This document shows positions 1-11,084 of a stretch of 64,000 bases of DNA, piece after piece. Source of the DNA: Malacoplasma sp. (lineage in GTDB: Bacteria > Bacillota_I > Bacilli_A > Mycoplasmatales > Mycoplasmoidaceae); assembly GCA_021444005.1 (NCBI GenBank), contig JABUSB010000001.1, positions 295,957-359,956 on the forward strand. The letters are read 5' to 3'. The number at the start of each line of letters is the position of its first letter. Position 1 is the first letter of the stretch. A program made the position numbers and the translations under genes. Under the pieces are notes generated by a model. It did not search any database and was not told where the DNA came from. It worked only from the letters and a program-made list of their open reading frames with translations.

Positions 1-292
1 TAATGAAACTGATACTAAATTAATTTCTGTAATTGACTGTGACCCGAGATTTAAACACATTAATAACTTGAATGATTTAGGGGAACACACTTTAAAAGAA
101 ATTAAAAACTTTTTTGAAACTTATAAGTTATTGCAAAACAAAAAAGTAGTAATTAAAGGTTTTCACGATGTTAAGTGAGCTGAAAAAGAATATTTAGAAT
201 GTGTTGAATTAATGAAGCAATACAAAAATCTTGATAAGGATGAATTCATTAAGAAAATGCAAAAAGAACATCCTGAAAAATACAAAATTTAG
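1..292 (+). CDS. ppa: Inorganic pyrophosphatase, C-terminal part (5' end outside window)
   Basis: An open frame enters at base 2 and stops at 290-292, giving about 96 residues. The visible part contains the motif [14 protein letters not shown], followed by a stretch like [12 protein letters not shown] and GFHDVKWAEKEYL. This is the usual C-terminal half of soluble family I pyrophosphatases, which hydrolyse PPi to phosphate in the cytoplasm and pull biosynthetic reactions forward. The aspartate in DPR fits a metal-binding position of the family. The protein uses TGA for Trp (VKWAEK). The N-terminal half with the remaining metal ligands lies outside the window, so activity cannot be judged. Confidence 0.85.
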
Positions 293-331
293 TAACTATT
301 TTTCTTACATTTATTATTAAACTTGATATAT

Positions 332-337
332 TATAAT
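332..337 (+). promoter_or_regulatory. Candidate -10 box for the 113-aa gene
   Basis: A TATAAT sits 42 bases before the ATG at 380, between the ppa stop and this gene. No convincing -35 box is visible, which is common in AT-rich mollicute promoters. Confidence 0.4.
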
Positions 338-379
338 TTACTATTATTTATACAAATACTTTAGTATTAGGAGACAATT

Positions 380-721
380 ATGAGTAATGAAAAAACTAAA
401 ATTGAAATTAACACTAAAACTTTTGAAAAGATCGAAAAGATCTTTAACCAATCAAAAGGTGTTTATACTGAATTAAAACTTGCAAGTGTAGAAGATTTTA
501 TTACATACATTTTAGAAAATTTTTCAAACAGTTCTGTACAATTTGAAAAATTAAATGACCAAATGAAAAACTTAATGGAAAATGTTAATTTAGAAAATCT
601 AAACTTTGAAGACCTTTTCAAAAACATTGTAAAATCTACCCAAAATAAAGATAAAGCAGTTTCTGAAAAAAAAGAAACTGAAGCTGCTAAATCTGATGGA
701 GTAGATAAAACAAAAAGTTAA
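380..721 (+). CDS. Hypothetical 113-aa lysine/glutamate-rich protein
   Basis: I do not recognise this protein. The ATG has a good ribosome binding site (AGGAGA, 368-373). The product is small, soluble and highly charged, with no signal peptide or membrane segment. The N-terminal 75 residues look helical (motif VEDFITYILENFSN), and a polar Lys/Glu/Ser tail follows from about residue 85. It sits alone between ppa and a strong terminator, with its own promoter-like sequence. The start IEINTKTFEKIEKI followed by a helical segment could suit a small DNA-binding or scaffolding protein, but nothing diagnostic is visible. Confidence 0.7.
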   Translation: MSNEKTKIEINTKTFEKIEKIFNQSKGVYTELKLASVEDFITYILENFSNSSVQFEKLNDQMKNLMENVNLENLNFEDLFKNIVKSTQNKDKAVSEKKETEAAKSDGVDKTKS

Positions 722-745
722 TTAATCAATTAAAACTAAGATATT

Positions 746-786
746 AAAAAAACATAGTTATCTATTTAATAGATGACTATGTTTTT
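746..786. terminator. Bidirectional terminator
   Basis: The inverted repeat ACATAGT...ACTATGT, with an inner ATCTAT/ATAGAT pair, is flanked by A-runs on one side and TTTTT on the other. It can end both the 113-aa gene (plus) and trmB (minus). Confidence 0.8.
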
Positions 787-787
787 A

Positions 788-1438
788 TTATTTAACTAAA
801 ATTAGTTTATTAATTTTATTACCCTTACTAATTCATTTTTGTTCGTATTCTGTTGCAATGTTGTTTGCTAACAACTCAGATTCATAAAGGTCTTTGGTAG
901 CACTTACAATATTTAGTTGGTTTGTTTTTAATTCAATTAATGAGTAATTGAAAAAGTCTATGTTATCAGTTTTGAATTCAATTCTTTCCGCATCTTTTAA
1001 TAAACTTAAAATGATTTTTAAGTTTTGGTAATAAGTTAACCGATTTTTTTCATGCCTTTTTTTAGGTCACGGATCCACAAAATTTAAATAAATTTTATCA
1101 ACTTCTTTTTCTGCAAAAACCTTAGTTAATTCTTGTGCATTAGTACAAATGATTTTTAAGTTATTAACAGGTGTTTGATAATCCTTAATTTTGTTTAATA
1201 GTTTTACTAAAATTGTTTCACTTTTATCAATTGCAACGAAATTAATAGAAGGATTATCTATTGCTTTTAAGAAAACAAACCTTCCCTTACCACACCCAAT
1301 TTCAATCTCGATTGGATTGTTATTTTCAAATACTTTATTGTTTCATTCACCTTTGTATAAATTGGGATTATCTATAAAATAATTTAAAGATGCTTTTAAT
1401 TTTACAATTGCATCACAATCGTATCTTAATCGCCCCAT
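788..1438 (-). CDS. trmB: tRNA (guanine-N7-)-methyltransferase
   Basis: This 216-aa SAM-dependent enzyme methylates G46 in the variable loop of tRNA. Visible motifs are the SAM-binding glycine loop EIEIGCGKGRF near residue 43 and the family signature DPWPKKRHEKNR with TYYQ shortly after. Its length is typical for mollicute TrmB. The frame contains TGA-coded Trp. The ATG at 1438 lies one base after the aspS stop codon, so it is translated as the last gene of hisS-aspS-trmB. I chose this start because it directly follows the upstream stop and gives the usual N-terminus MGRLRYD. Confidence 0.9.
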
Positions 1439-1439
1439 T

Positions 1440-3179
1440 TTAATCTACCATTTTGATTCCCAATTCTTCTAATGCATCATCAGAAGTAGAGGATGGTGCA
1501 TTAAACAATAAATCAATTCCCTTTGAATTTTTAGGAAATGCAATTACATCACGAATGTTGTTAGTGTTTAGCATTATCATCAAAACCCTTTCTAACCCAA
1601 ATGCAATTCCACCATGTGGAGGAACCCCATATTTAAATGCATTGATAAAAAAACCAAATTTTTTATCAATTTCTTCATTTGATAATCCTAAGAATTTAAA
1701 CATTCTATTTTGTAAATCTGCATCATAAATTCTAATTGACCCACCCCCAATTTCATAACCATTTAATACTAAGTCATAAGCTTGTGCCAATGCTTCTTTG
1801 GGGTTTGTGTCAAAATCATTAATTGATTTAATTGAAGGCATTGTGAAAGGGTGGTGTGCAGAGACATATCGGTTTTCTTCTTCACTATATTCAAATAGGG
1901 GTCAATTCACAATCCATAAGAATGCAAATTTTTGGTTTAATTTAATACTTGTAGAAAAACTTAAGAATTCTTTTCTGATTGCCCCCATTGCTTGTAATGA
2001 AATTTCTTTTTTGTCTGCTACAAAAAACAAAGTTCCATTTTGGTAATCAAAATCACTACAAATTTTATTAATAATTTCTTTTTCCATAACATTTATTATT
2101 GACCCATCTTTTGCTTGATAATTTTCAATTGTTAGATATGCTAATCCTTTAGCTTTGTTATCGGTTGCAATTTTTTCTAAGTTTTTAATGTTGTTTTTAG
2201 ATACTGATTCCTTGATAAAAATGGCACTAATTCGATTATTTTGCTCACAAGTCTTTTGGAATATTTTAAAATTGGAATTTTGAAAATATTGAGTTACATT
2301 GACAATTTTGTTATCAAACCGTACATCTGGTTTGTCAGATCCGTAATTTTCGATTGCAACTTGGTAATCCATTTTAATAAATGGAGTTGCAAGGTTGATA
2401 TTAAAGAATTTATTAAATATGTAAGCAAACATTTTTTCAACCATTGTTTGAATTTCACTTTCACTTAAAAATGAAGTTTCGATATCAAGTTGGGTAAATT
2501 CAGGTTGGCGGTCAGCTCTTAAGTCTTCGTCACGGAAACATCGTGCCAATTGAAAATATTTATTCATCCCCGCAATCATTAATAGTTGTTTGTAAATTTG
2601 GGGTGATTGGGGAAGGGCAAAAAACTTTTTACTTCGAGTTGGCACTAAATAATCTCGCGCCCCTTCTGGAGTTGGTTTTGATAAATATGGCGTTTCAATT
2701 TCAATAAAATCATGTGCAATTAAAAAAGCACGAAATAAATTAATAATCTTGCTACGATTAATTAAGTTTTGTTGCATTATCGGTCTTCTTAAATCTAAGA
2801 AACGGTATTTTAGTCTTAAATCTTCTAATCCATCAGTATCGTTTTGAATTAAAAAAGGTGGTAATTCTGATTTTGAATAAATTTTGCAAGAAGACAAAAT
2901 AATTTCAAACTTACCAGTTTTTTCATTTGCATTAATACTTTTACGGATTTTTAATACCCCTTTAACTTCAACTACTGATTCTTTTGGAAGGTTTGATAGC
3001 GTTGCAAAGTATTGGTTATTTTGTTCAACCACAACTTGCACAAACCCTGTTAGATCATAAACTTCCATAAAAATAAGTGATCCAAGTTTTCTGATTTTTC
3101 GCACTCACCCATTGATAGTGATCTCTTTTTCTAGCAATGTTTCATTAACTTTTCCACAATAAATTTTTTCATTTTCCAT
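1440..3179 (-). CDS. aspS: Aspartyl-tRNA synthetase
   Basis: A class II synthetase of 579 aa, the normal bacterial size, charging tRNA-Asp. Domains in order: an OB-fold anticodon-binding domain (about 1-110), the catalytic core with motif 2 RDEDLRADRQPEF (216-228), the bacterial GAD insertion (about 290-410) and motif 3 GIAFGLERVLMI (about 525-536). A TGA codon between the two halves encodes Trp, so under the standard code it would wrongly look split. The start ATG at 3179 gives MENEKIYCGK, and the hisS stop lies 18 bases upstream, so the two are co-transcribed. Confidence 0.95.
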
Positions 3180-3197
3180 ATTAATTCCTTTTGTATA

Positions 3198-4481
3198 TTA
3201 GTTATTTTTAAAAAAACTGTTAAGTTCTTTAAATAATTCACTAATTTTAATAACTCTAGATTCTTTTGTTAACTGATCTTTAAAAATAAGCGAATTTGTA
3301 TTTAATTCTTTTTCACCTAAAATCAAAATGATTTTAGGATTTAATTTATTACAAAGTTTGAAGTGTTTTTCAATTTTATTGTATTGGTAATTACACTCAA
3401 CTTTTAATCCTGCTTTTCGCATAAAAGTGCTTAATTTATAAGAATATAAAATTCCTTTGTTATCTACTGGAATAACATAAACATCAATTTCATCATTTAA
3501 GATATTTCATATTTCTTGGTTTTCTGCTTTTAATGCAATTTGCATTCTTTCCATTCCAATCGCAAAACCACAACACTTGAAGTTTTTATCTCCCAAATCT
3601 TGAGTTAAATTAGCATATTGTCCACCACCAATGATTGTGGATTGGTTTTCTAATTCCTTTAATTCACTTACAAATTCAAAGATAAACCCTTCATAATAAT
3701 CTAATCCACGTACTAGCGTATCATCAACTACAAAATCAATGTTGTTAGCTTTTAAGAGATTAAATAAATCAGCTTTTTCTTTTATTTCTTCTTGTGTTAA
3801 AAATTGGTCAATTTTTGGACAATTTTTAACAAAGTCTTTTTTACTTTCATTTTTATCATCTAAAATTCGTAATGGGTTAGTATCAAGTCTTCTTTGCGAA
3901 TCTGTGCTTAATTCATTAAAATAATTTGCAAAATATTGTTTTAATGCTTCAATTCATTTTTTTCTAGTTTCAAAACAACCAATGTAATTAACTTTCAAAA
4001 TGTATTTACTAACCTTGATTTGTCTAAGCAACAAGGTACATAAATTAATGATTTCAACTAATTCATAAATGGTGTTTATTCCTAAGTATTCAACTCCAAA
4101 TTGGTAAAACTGACGGTATCTTCCACTTTGTGGTCTTTCATAACGAAACATTGGTCCCAAGTAATAATATTTCAAAGGTAAAGTGTGTTTGCTAAAAAGT
4201 TTATTCTCAATTGCAAACCGAACAACCCCGACTGTGTTTTCTGGTCTTAAAACCATTTCACGATCACTTTTATCTTTAAACTCATAAAATTCTTTGGTAA
4301 CGATATCACTTGATTCACCAATATTTCTAACAAAAATTTCTTTGCTTTCAAAAATTGGGGTTGCCACTTGTGTACAGCAAAAATTTTTAGCAATCTTGAT
4401 AAAATTATTTGCTAAATATTCAAAAAGCTTTGCATCAGTACCAAATAAATCATAAGTTCCACGTGGTTTTTGATAAACCAT
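3198..4481 (-). CDS. hisS: Histidyl-tRNA synthetase
   Basis: A class II synthetase of 427 aa, matching the family length. The N-terminus MVYQKPRGTYDLFG is typical. Motif 2 is MFRYERPQSGRYRQF (111-125), and it is followed by QFGVEYLG. The C-terminal anticodon-binding domain ends the protein. It is the first gene of the minus-strand operon hisS-aspS-trmB, with a GAGG ribosome binding site before the ATG at 4481. Several TGA codons are read as Trp. I see no T-box-like specifier or conserved T-box sequence in the short upstream region. Confidence 0.95.
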
Positions 4482-4691
4482 AAATACCTCATTTTAAATG
4501 TGCTAATAAATTTTACAATAAATAAATAAATACAATTTTATAGAATTTTGTAAAAAAATTTTTTAAACCTTATTTTTTTATGTTTAATTTAAAACAAAAA
4601 ACACTTTGCAAGATTTTAAAATTAATATATATCAATTGGCTTTTTTTTAATTAATATTTAATTTGAATATATTAATTAATAAGGAAATAGA

Positions 4692-5156
4692 ATGAGAAAA
4701 GTAATTACTTTTGTTTGCTTGGGCAATATTTGTCGTTCTCCAATTGCCGAATTAGTTTTTAGAAATATGGTAAAGCAAACAAAAACAGTTAACCAATACG
4801 TGATTCAAAGTGCGGGAACTTCAGGATGGAATGATGGTCAAAAAATTCATGAAGGTTCTAAAAGAATTCTTGCAGTCCATAACATTGATTCTTCAAAATT
4901 TGTTAGTAAAAAAATCACTCAACAAATGTTTGATGAAAGTGATTTAGTACTTGTAATGGATGATAAGAATTTACAAGATGTGAGAAGAATGTTTGGGAGT
5001 AATGCAAAAATTCAAAAGCTGACAAAATACTGCATTCTTCAAAAATACGATATTGTCCCAGACCCTTGATACACTAATAATTTCGAATTAACATATGACA
5101 TTATTAATGATGCATTAATCAATTTATTTAATCTTTTAGAAAAAGACGCAATCTAA
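4692..5156 (+). CDS. Low-molecular-weight protein-tyrosine-phosphatase family protein
   Basis: 154 aa, the standard size of the family. The N-terminal P-loop CLGNICRSP (Cys9, Arg15) is the CX5R catalytic signature, and a DP motif near residue 124 supplies the general acid. It would dephosphorylate phosphotyrosine or similar low-molecular-weight phosphoesters in the cytoplasm. A TGA-coded Trp follows the DP motif. A ribosome binding site AAGGAAA precedes the ATG. The gene runs towards pepF and ends two bases before the pepF stop codon, so the two are tightly convergent. Confidence 0.88.
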
Positions 5157-5157
5157 A

Positions 5158-6975
5158 TTATTTAGTTAATTTTTCATACTCATTAATTCAATTTTCAACA
5201 ACTTTAAACGCATTATTTCAAGTGCTTGCTTCATATAAATCAATTCCTAATTGTTTGATTTTATCAATTGGACTTAGTGAATTACCTAATGACAAAAACT
5301 TAATGTATTGATTCAAAAATGCTTTATCTTGATAAATTTTGGTAGCACATAAAATTGCACAAATCATTCCAATTGCATATTTGTAAACATAAAAAATTCC
5401 ATCATAAAAATGACTAATTCTAAAAATGGTGGCAAAAAATTCACCATTGTTTTGTTTTAGTTTTTGCTTAATTCTTTTTTGATTAAATCCGGCAAATTCA
5501 ACAAAACTATTAGCGTATATTTCCTTAATCTCTTTTGCACCCACAAAATTTTGCTTATTAATTTCATCAATTATTGTTTTTTCAGTGTAACTGAACATTA
5601 TCTGTCTAGTTGTGGTTGCAAAAAAGTTTTCAATTAATTCACTATAAGCTAATAACTTGATATTTTTATTATCAGGATATTTTTTAATTAAATAAAGTGA
5701 TAATAAAATTTCATTTACAATTGATGCAATTTCTGCATCAAAGATTTCATTCTCATAATATATATCTTGTTGTTTATTAGTGTAATATGCATTTAATGCA
5801 TGCCCCATTTCATGAACGATCGTACTAACTCCACTAAAGCAATTATCGTAGTTGACTAACATATATATTTTTTCTAATCCTTTAGAATCCCCAATTGTGT
5901 AAGCTCCAGATACTTTATTTTTAGCTGGAAACCAAGAGATTCAATTTTGTGCAAATGCTTTTTGTACAACTTCGATATATTCTTTCCCCATAATTGAAAG
6001 TGCTTCTAAAATGATTTTTTGAGCAGTTTCAACACTGATGTTTTTAAATTCTTTTGGTGTATAGATATCAAAGTATTTATCTCAAGGTTCAACTTTATCA
6101 ACTTTCATTTTTTGAATTCGATATTTATTTTCAAGTTTTAAATACTTTTGGTAACTTGATTTGTATTGGCTAACTTGGTCATATACAAAATTAATAAAAT
6201 CAGTATTTACTTCATCATCAAAACAAACACTATCTATATAATCTTTAAATTTATGAATTTTAGCACTTTCATTAGCAAGAGACAAAAAATTAAATAAAGT
6301 AGATGATAGTGTGTTTTCAAAATTAATATAAGATCTGTTTTGGGAAATATAAGCATTTTTTCTTAAAATACGATCATTACTTTTTTGTAACGTTTCTTCA
6401 ATTTCACTAATGTTGCTAAAAGTTATTTGTTTACCATTTTTGTTAGTTGCTGGTAGTAATTTAATTTCAGAATCAACAAGTGTAGTAAACACAGAATTAG
6501 CAATTGAAAAATAAGGACTTAATTTAGTTAGTAGTTTTTGTTCATTTTCTTTTAAACGGTGTTTGTCATATCTAAAAACAGAATCAAAGTATTTTTTGTA
6601 TTTAAAAAGCTCTTTATCTTGATTAATAAAACTTTCAATTGCTTTTCTGTATTTAAAAATCTGGTTAATTTCATCACAATAATTTAGTTCATAAGTTTTT
6701 AAATAATTACTAATTTTGGTTTCTCAAGCCATCATTTCGTTGTTAACAACATTTTCAGAAAGTTTGTTACTAATAAAATTGAATAATTTGTTTTCTAGTG
6801 GTGTGCTTTTTTGGATAAAAACTAAATAATTTTTTAGTTTATTTAGATCTGAATAGCACTCACCACTTTCATAAAGGATTAACAATTTTTCATTTTGTAA
6901 TTTAAGTGCTTCAAAAAGTTCTGCAACACTTTTGTTTCCTAAAAGTGATTCTAAATCCCAATTAAATTGATCCAT
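5158..6975 (-). CDS. pepF: Oligoendopeptidase F (M3 metallopeptidase)
   Basis: A 605-aa zinc peptidase that cuts short peptides in the cytoplasm, probably those imported by the Opp system encoded downstream in this window. The zinc motif HEMGH is at residues 388-392, in the context STIVHEMGHALNAYYT. The third ligand glutamate lies in the family segment FDAEIASIVNEILL about 25 residues later. Length matches PepF. The gene spans several TGA codons that encode Trp. The start MDQFNWDLESLLG is the usual PepF N-terminus, and AAGGATTAAGAG provides a ribosome binding site. It is convergent with the phosphatase gene and divergent from cls. Confidence 0.93.
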
Positions 6976-7143
6976 ATCTCTTAATCCTTTTTAAAGTAAT
7001 TTTAAAACTAATAGGAAAATAATATGTTGGAAACAATTGTTTTGCTTAATTTTTTGAAATTATTATTTAATAGATTCTTTTATTTTGTGACAAAACATAA
7101 ATATATAATTGATTGGTAAGAGTGTTAATACAGATTACATAAG

Positions 7144-8700
7144 ATGGACCGAAAAAAGATATTTATAACAACATTTATCTCCACTATTTTGCTAGTGTGT
7201 TTTTTTGCGCTACTTATCTTTTTTATAGTAATGACAGCTACTAAAAATATGGATACTAGCTATTGGTTTATTGTGATTCTAGCAATTTATATTGCCAATA
7301 ATGTCACATCACTTTATTTGCTAAACAATAAAAGAAGAATTGATAATGTTAAAATTTGCTGAATTTTTGTAATTAACATACTACCCTTAATTGGTATTTT
7401 TGCATTTTATATTTTTGGAATTTTGCCATTTCGAAGTGAAAATTCAAAGCAAATAAAATTAACTTCTTTTGAATTTAATGAGAATGAAAATTATGATTAC
7501 ACTACAAGTTTTCTAACAAATACTGCCAATAAAAAATATGTTGATTTTAATTTTGGTTTCAATTATTTGGGTGCTCCAATTTACCAAAATAATAAAATTG
7601 ATATCTTAGAGCAATCTGATTTAGTGCAAGAATCAATTAAATTAATTCAGAATGCAAAAGAGTTTATTCACATTCAGTTTTATATTATTTCTGATTGTTT
7701 GTGATTTTATCTTTTAATTAAAGAATTAATTTTAAAGGCAAAAGAGGGTGTCAAAATCCGGTTTATGTATGATTGAGTTGGTAGCCATAAAAAATTTAAT
7801 ATTTCCAACCTAAAATATTTAAAAGAATCAGGAATTGATGTGCAACAATTCAACCCCCAAAGCTTTAACCGTTATACTTCAATTACTAATTTTCGAAGTC
7901 ATCGAAAATTAATCTTAGTGGATAATAAATACTGCATTACAGGAGGGTCAAATATTGGGGATGAATATATCAATTTAAAAAAGAAGTATGATAACTGGAA
8001 GGATTTAAACTTTTTAATTGAAGGTGAAATTGTTAATTCACTTAATTTAAGATTTTGTAATGATTGAATCAACTATACTAAGTTTTCCAAAAGCAAAAAT
8101 AAAGATACTGATTTTTACAAAAACTTTAAAATTCACAAAGCCAAAGCGAACTATATTTGCCAAGTTATTAACTCTTCCCCAGAATTTGATTTGTCAGTTT
8201 ACCAGCAAATCTTAATGTCTAAAATTGCTTCTGCTAAAAAATCAATTTGAATTTTTACACCTTATTTATTAATTCCAAATGAAATTATTAACAACCTGCT
8301 TTATGCTAACTATTGTGGGATAGATGTCAGAATTATGGTACCTCACTACCCAGATGATAAAAAATTTATCTTAGTTAGTAACCGTTCTTCTTACAAAAAA
8401 TTAATGAAAGCAGATATCAAAATTTATGAGTACTACGGTTTTTTACACTCCAAGGCCATTATAATAGATGACGACCAATGCTTAATTGGGAGCAACAATT
8501 TAGATTACCGTAGTTTAGTAATTAATTTTGAAACTGCAATTTCAGTAGTTTCTTCTTCCTTTAATAAAAAAATGAAGGACATTTTTTTAAATGATCAAAA
8601 AAATTCACGCTTAATATCACACGAATATTTATCTAAAAAACTAACTATTAAAGAAAAACTTTACAACTGCTTTATTAATATAATTGCACCTTTAATATAG
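7144..8700 (+). CDS. cls: Cardiolipin synthase (phospholipase D superfamily)
   Basis: A 518-aa membrane enzyme that joins two phosphatidylglycerols to make cardiolipin. Two hydrophobic segments near residues 8-32 and 40-60, then a third at about 75-90, anchor it. Both catalytic HKD motifs are present: SHRKLILVD in FRSHRKLILVDNKYCITGG, and HSKAIIIDDDQCLIGSNNLD towards the C-terminus. Length is typical. The ribosome binding site is weak. TGA encodes Trp at several points. The gene stands alone, divergent from pepF. Confidence 0.93.
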
Positions 8701-8719
8701 ATAAGGCTTAATTATTTAA

Positions 8720-8725
8720 TATAAT
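8720..8725 (+). promoter_or_regulatory. Candidate -10 box for ptsH
   Basis: A TATAAT lies 37 bases before the ptsH ATG in the short gap after cls. No clear -35 box is visible. Confidence 0.45.
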
Positions 8726-8761
8726 AGTTAATGTTAATTTAATTTAAACTTGGAGAAATTT

Positions 8762-9025
8762 ATGAAATCAATTACAGTTACAATTGTAGATCCAATTGGG
8801 ATTCACGCTCGTCCAGCTTCTCGAATCGTTACTGCTACTAGTAAGTTTCAAAGTAGTGTTGCATTTAAAATTGGTGAAAAAACAGCAAATGCAAAATCAC
8901 TTGTTAACCTAATGGCATTAGGTGCAACACAAGGTAGTAAAGTTACAATTGAAGTTATTGGTGCTGATGAAGATGCAGCACTAGCAGCAATTGAAGATAT
9001 CTTAACATCTGAAAAATTAGTTTAA
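8762..9025 (+). CDS. ptsH: Phosphocarrier protein HPr
   Basis: 87 aa. It carries phosphate from PEP via enzyme I to the sugar-specific EII components of the phosphotransferase system. The active histidine is His15 in IGIHARPAS, and the regulatory serine Ser46 in AKSLVNLMAL is conserved, so phosphorylation by HPr kinase is possible. The ATG at 8762 was chosen over an in-frame TTG at 8750 because GGAGA at 8751-8755 is well placed for the ATG and the resulting numbering puts His at exactly 15. It is a single-gene unit with its own promoter-like box and a terminator. Confidence 0.96.
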   Translation: MKSITVTIVDPIGIHARPASRIVTATSKFQSSVAFKIGEKTANAKSLVNLMALGATQGSKVTIEVIGADEDAALAAIEDILTSEKLV

Positions 9026-9046
9026 TAATTTTATTGAATTAGAATT

Positions 9047-9078
9047 AACCATTAAGATTTGTGTCTTAATGGTTTTGC
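9047..9078 (+). terminator. Terminator after ptsH
   Basis: A perfect 11-bp inverted repeat AACCATTAAGA/TCTTAATGGTT with a short loop, followed by TTTTG. Confidence 0.8.
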
Positions 9079-9124
9079 TTTCCTAAATTTTTTCAAAATT
9101 AATTTTAAATTTAGAGTCTTAGAG

Positions 9125-10036
9125 ATGACATTTTCCCAAAAAATCAAAGAAGAACTTTGCAGAAACGAATATGATTGAGACCAAAAAAAAGCAATTCTAT
9201 CTGCATTCTTTAAAAATAATGCACATATAGATATTCAAGAAAACCTTTTGTGCATTAGTTTTAGTATCAAAAACCTTTTAATAGCTCGTTTTATTTTGTC
9301 ACTAGTTAGTGAAATTTATGAAAACAATGGTGCAATTTCATATGAGAAACAAAAAAGTGGAAAAGATAATAAATCAATTACATTAAATTTTTATAACGGT
9401 TTTGAAATTGTGGTTGCTGATTTGTTTTTAGATAGCGACCCTTGGGATTGGTTAGTCAACAAAAAAATTCGAAGCAGCTATTTAGCTGGTTTATTTTTAT
9501 CAAGTGGTAGTGTTAACAATCCAAATAGTAGTAATTATCATTTTGAATTAAAAATTCATAATGAAATGATTCTAAATGTTGTTAACAAAATTTTTAAACA
9601 ACTCAAAATTGTATTACTCCAATACAAAAGAAACAATGTAGTTACCACATACTTAAAAAAATCAGAAGCAATTTCTGATATCTTAAAACTAATGGGTGCA
9701 ATTGAGAGTATGTATGAATATGAGGATAAAAGAATTACAAGGGATTTTAAAAACCAAAATGTTCGGTTAAACAACCTTGATATCTCTAACCTAAAAAAAA
9801 CTGTGGTAGCAAGCAAACTACAAGTTGATAACATTCACAAAATTAAAAATTCTCGCTTTTATAACCAATTAAGTGAAAAAGAAAGAATTTATTGTGAATT
9901 AAGACTTAAAAACCCCCAAGCCTCTTTTTATGAATTAGTAGTTTTGTTTAAGCAAAACTATAATATTGAAATTACAAAAAGCGGGATTAACCATATTGTT
10001 CGCAAAATCAAAGAATTAATTAAGCTTTTTGATTAA
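9125..10036 (+). CDS. whiA: WhiA-family DNA-binding protein
   Basis: 303 aa. WhiA proteins combine a degenerate LAGLIDADG homing-endonuclease fold with a C-terminal helix-turn-helix and act in cell division and gene regulation in Gram-positive relatives. The N-terminus MTFSQKIKEELCRNE and the segment SYLAGLFLSSGSVNNP (near 120-135) are characteristic. The C-terminus ending in a segment like YNIEITKSGINHIVRKI fits the HTH. Length is close to the family norm. A TGA Trp near residue 18 means the true start at 9125 lies upstream of the first simple open stretch. The ribosome binding site is weak. The 3' end overlaps the convergent choline-kinase-like gene by 21 bases. Confidence 0.88.
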
Positions 10037-10840
10037 ATCAAAATAATTTTGCATCACCCTAATAGCATTTTTACGATACTTTAATAATGCATCATTTGCA
10101 GTTTCAAAAAAGGTTCATTGCACTGCAAAACAAGTTGTTGCAAATAACATTTTTAAAAAGACACTAAAATCCAAATTAGGAAAATAGAATTTGAAAAGTT
10201 TTTCTAATTGATCTAATGGAAATTCTAATTCACGTGCTGTATTGGCTAAATCCCAATACTGGTTATTTAATGTACACCATTCATAATCGATTATGAATGC
10301 ATCATTGTTGTTAATTATGATATTTGAGGGACGAATGTCATTGTGGCTAACAACTAATGGTAAATCCTTGTATTGGGTCAAGATTTTTTTATATTCATCA
10401 ATATATATTTTTTCAATTTCACAAATGTCTAAAAAAACATAAAAATCCCTTACTTGCATTTGTGAAACTTGGCTTAATTTGATTTCTTGAATTTTTTTAA
10501 TTTGCTTAATAATGTTTTCAAAAACTATTGGGTTTCGACAAGTTTCAAAAGTACCACATTCTCCTTTATACCAAATTCTGATTGCATCCCCATTGTTTTG
10601 GTCATAAAAATAATAGTCTTTGAGTTTATCAAAAGCTTTTAGAAATAGGTATTCGTGTAAGCGGTTGATTTTAGTACTCCCAATTCGAACAAAAAACTCT
10701 TTTAAATCATTAGTTTGAAAATAGTAACATACATTACTAAAACCCTCAGTTAGTAATTTAATTTCTAAAATATGATCCATTTTGTAGTTTGGCATATTTT
10801 TTAAAAAAATTGCTATTGCTTTACTTTTATTGTCATCCAT
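10016..10840 (-). CDS. Choline/ethanolamine kinase-like phosphotransferase
   Basis: 274 aa with a kinase-like fold. The catalytic loop VVSHNDIRPSNIII (His166, Asp168, Asn173) is followed by the metal-binding IIDYEW (Asp185), the arrangement in choline kinases and LicA-type enzymes. It probably phosphorylates choline or a related small alcohol for phospholipid or surface modification. An aminoglycoside-phosphotransferase-like substrate cannot be excluded. No cytidylyltransferase or other lic genes are next to it. Its last 21 bases overlap the end of whiA on the other strand. Confidence 0.75.
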
Positions 10841-10964
10841 CTATTAAACCCCACAAATTCTATAAATTAATCTTATGATTTTATTTAAAACTAGAAAAAG
10901 ATATTTAAATAATTTTGCAAAGAATGAATTTACTATTGATAACCATTTAGTAATTTAATGCATT

Positions 10965-10990
10965 ATTAATGCAACTTTTGTCGCATTAAT
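10965..10990. promoter_or_regulatory. Perfect inverted repeat upstream of asnA
   Basis: ATTAATGC and GCATTAAT are separated by 10 bases, about 95 bases before the asnA ATG. It has no T-run, so an operator is as likely as a terminator. A TATAAT box at 11033-11038 lies between it and asnA. Confidence 0.35.
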
Positions 10991-11084
10991 AAAATTTAGC
11001 AATCTTTTAATATCTAATTTTGATATAAGACTTATAATATTTTTATTAAAAATTTTATAAAAATTGTGACGGAAGTATTTTATT

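Noticed and set aside
4482..4691. T-box riboswitch before hisS
   Set aside because: No T-box consensus or stable terminator/antiterminator is seen; only AT-rich divergent promoter sequence.
7024..7119. 31-aa hydrophobic ORF between pepF and cls, after GGAAA
   Set aside because: Too short and of an expected composition for AT-rich spacer; no second line of evidence.
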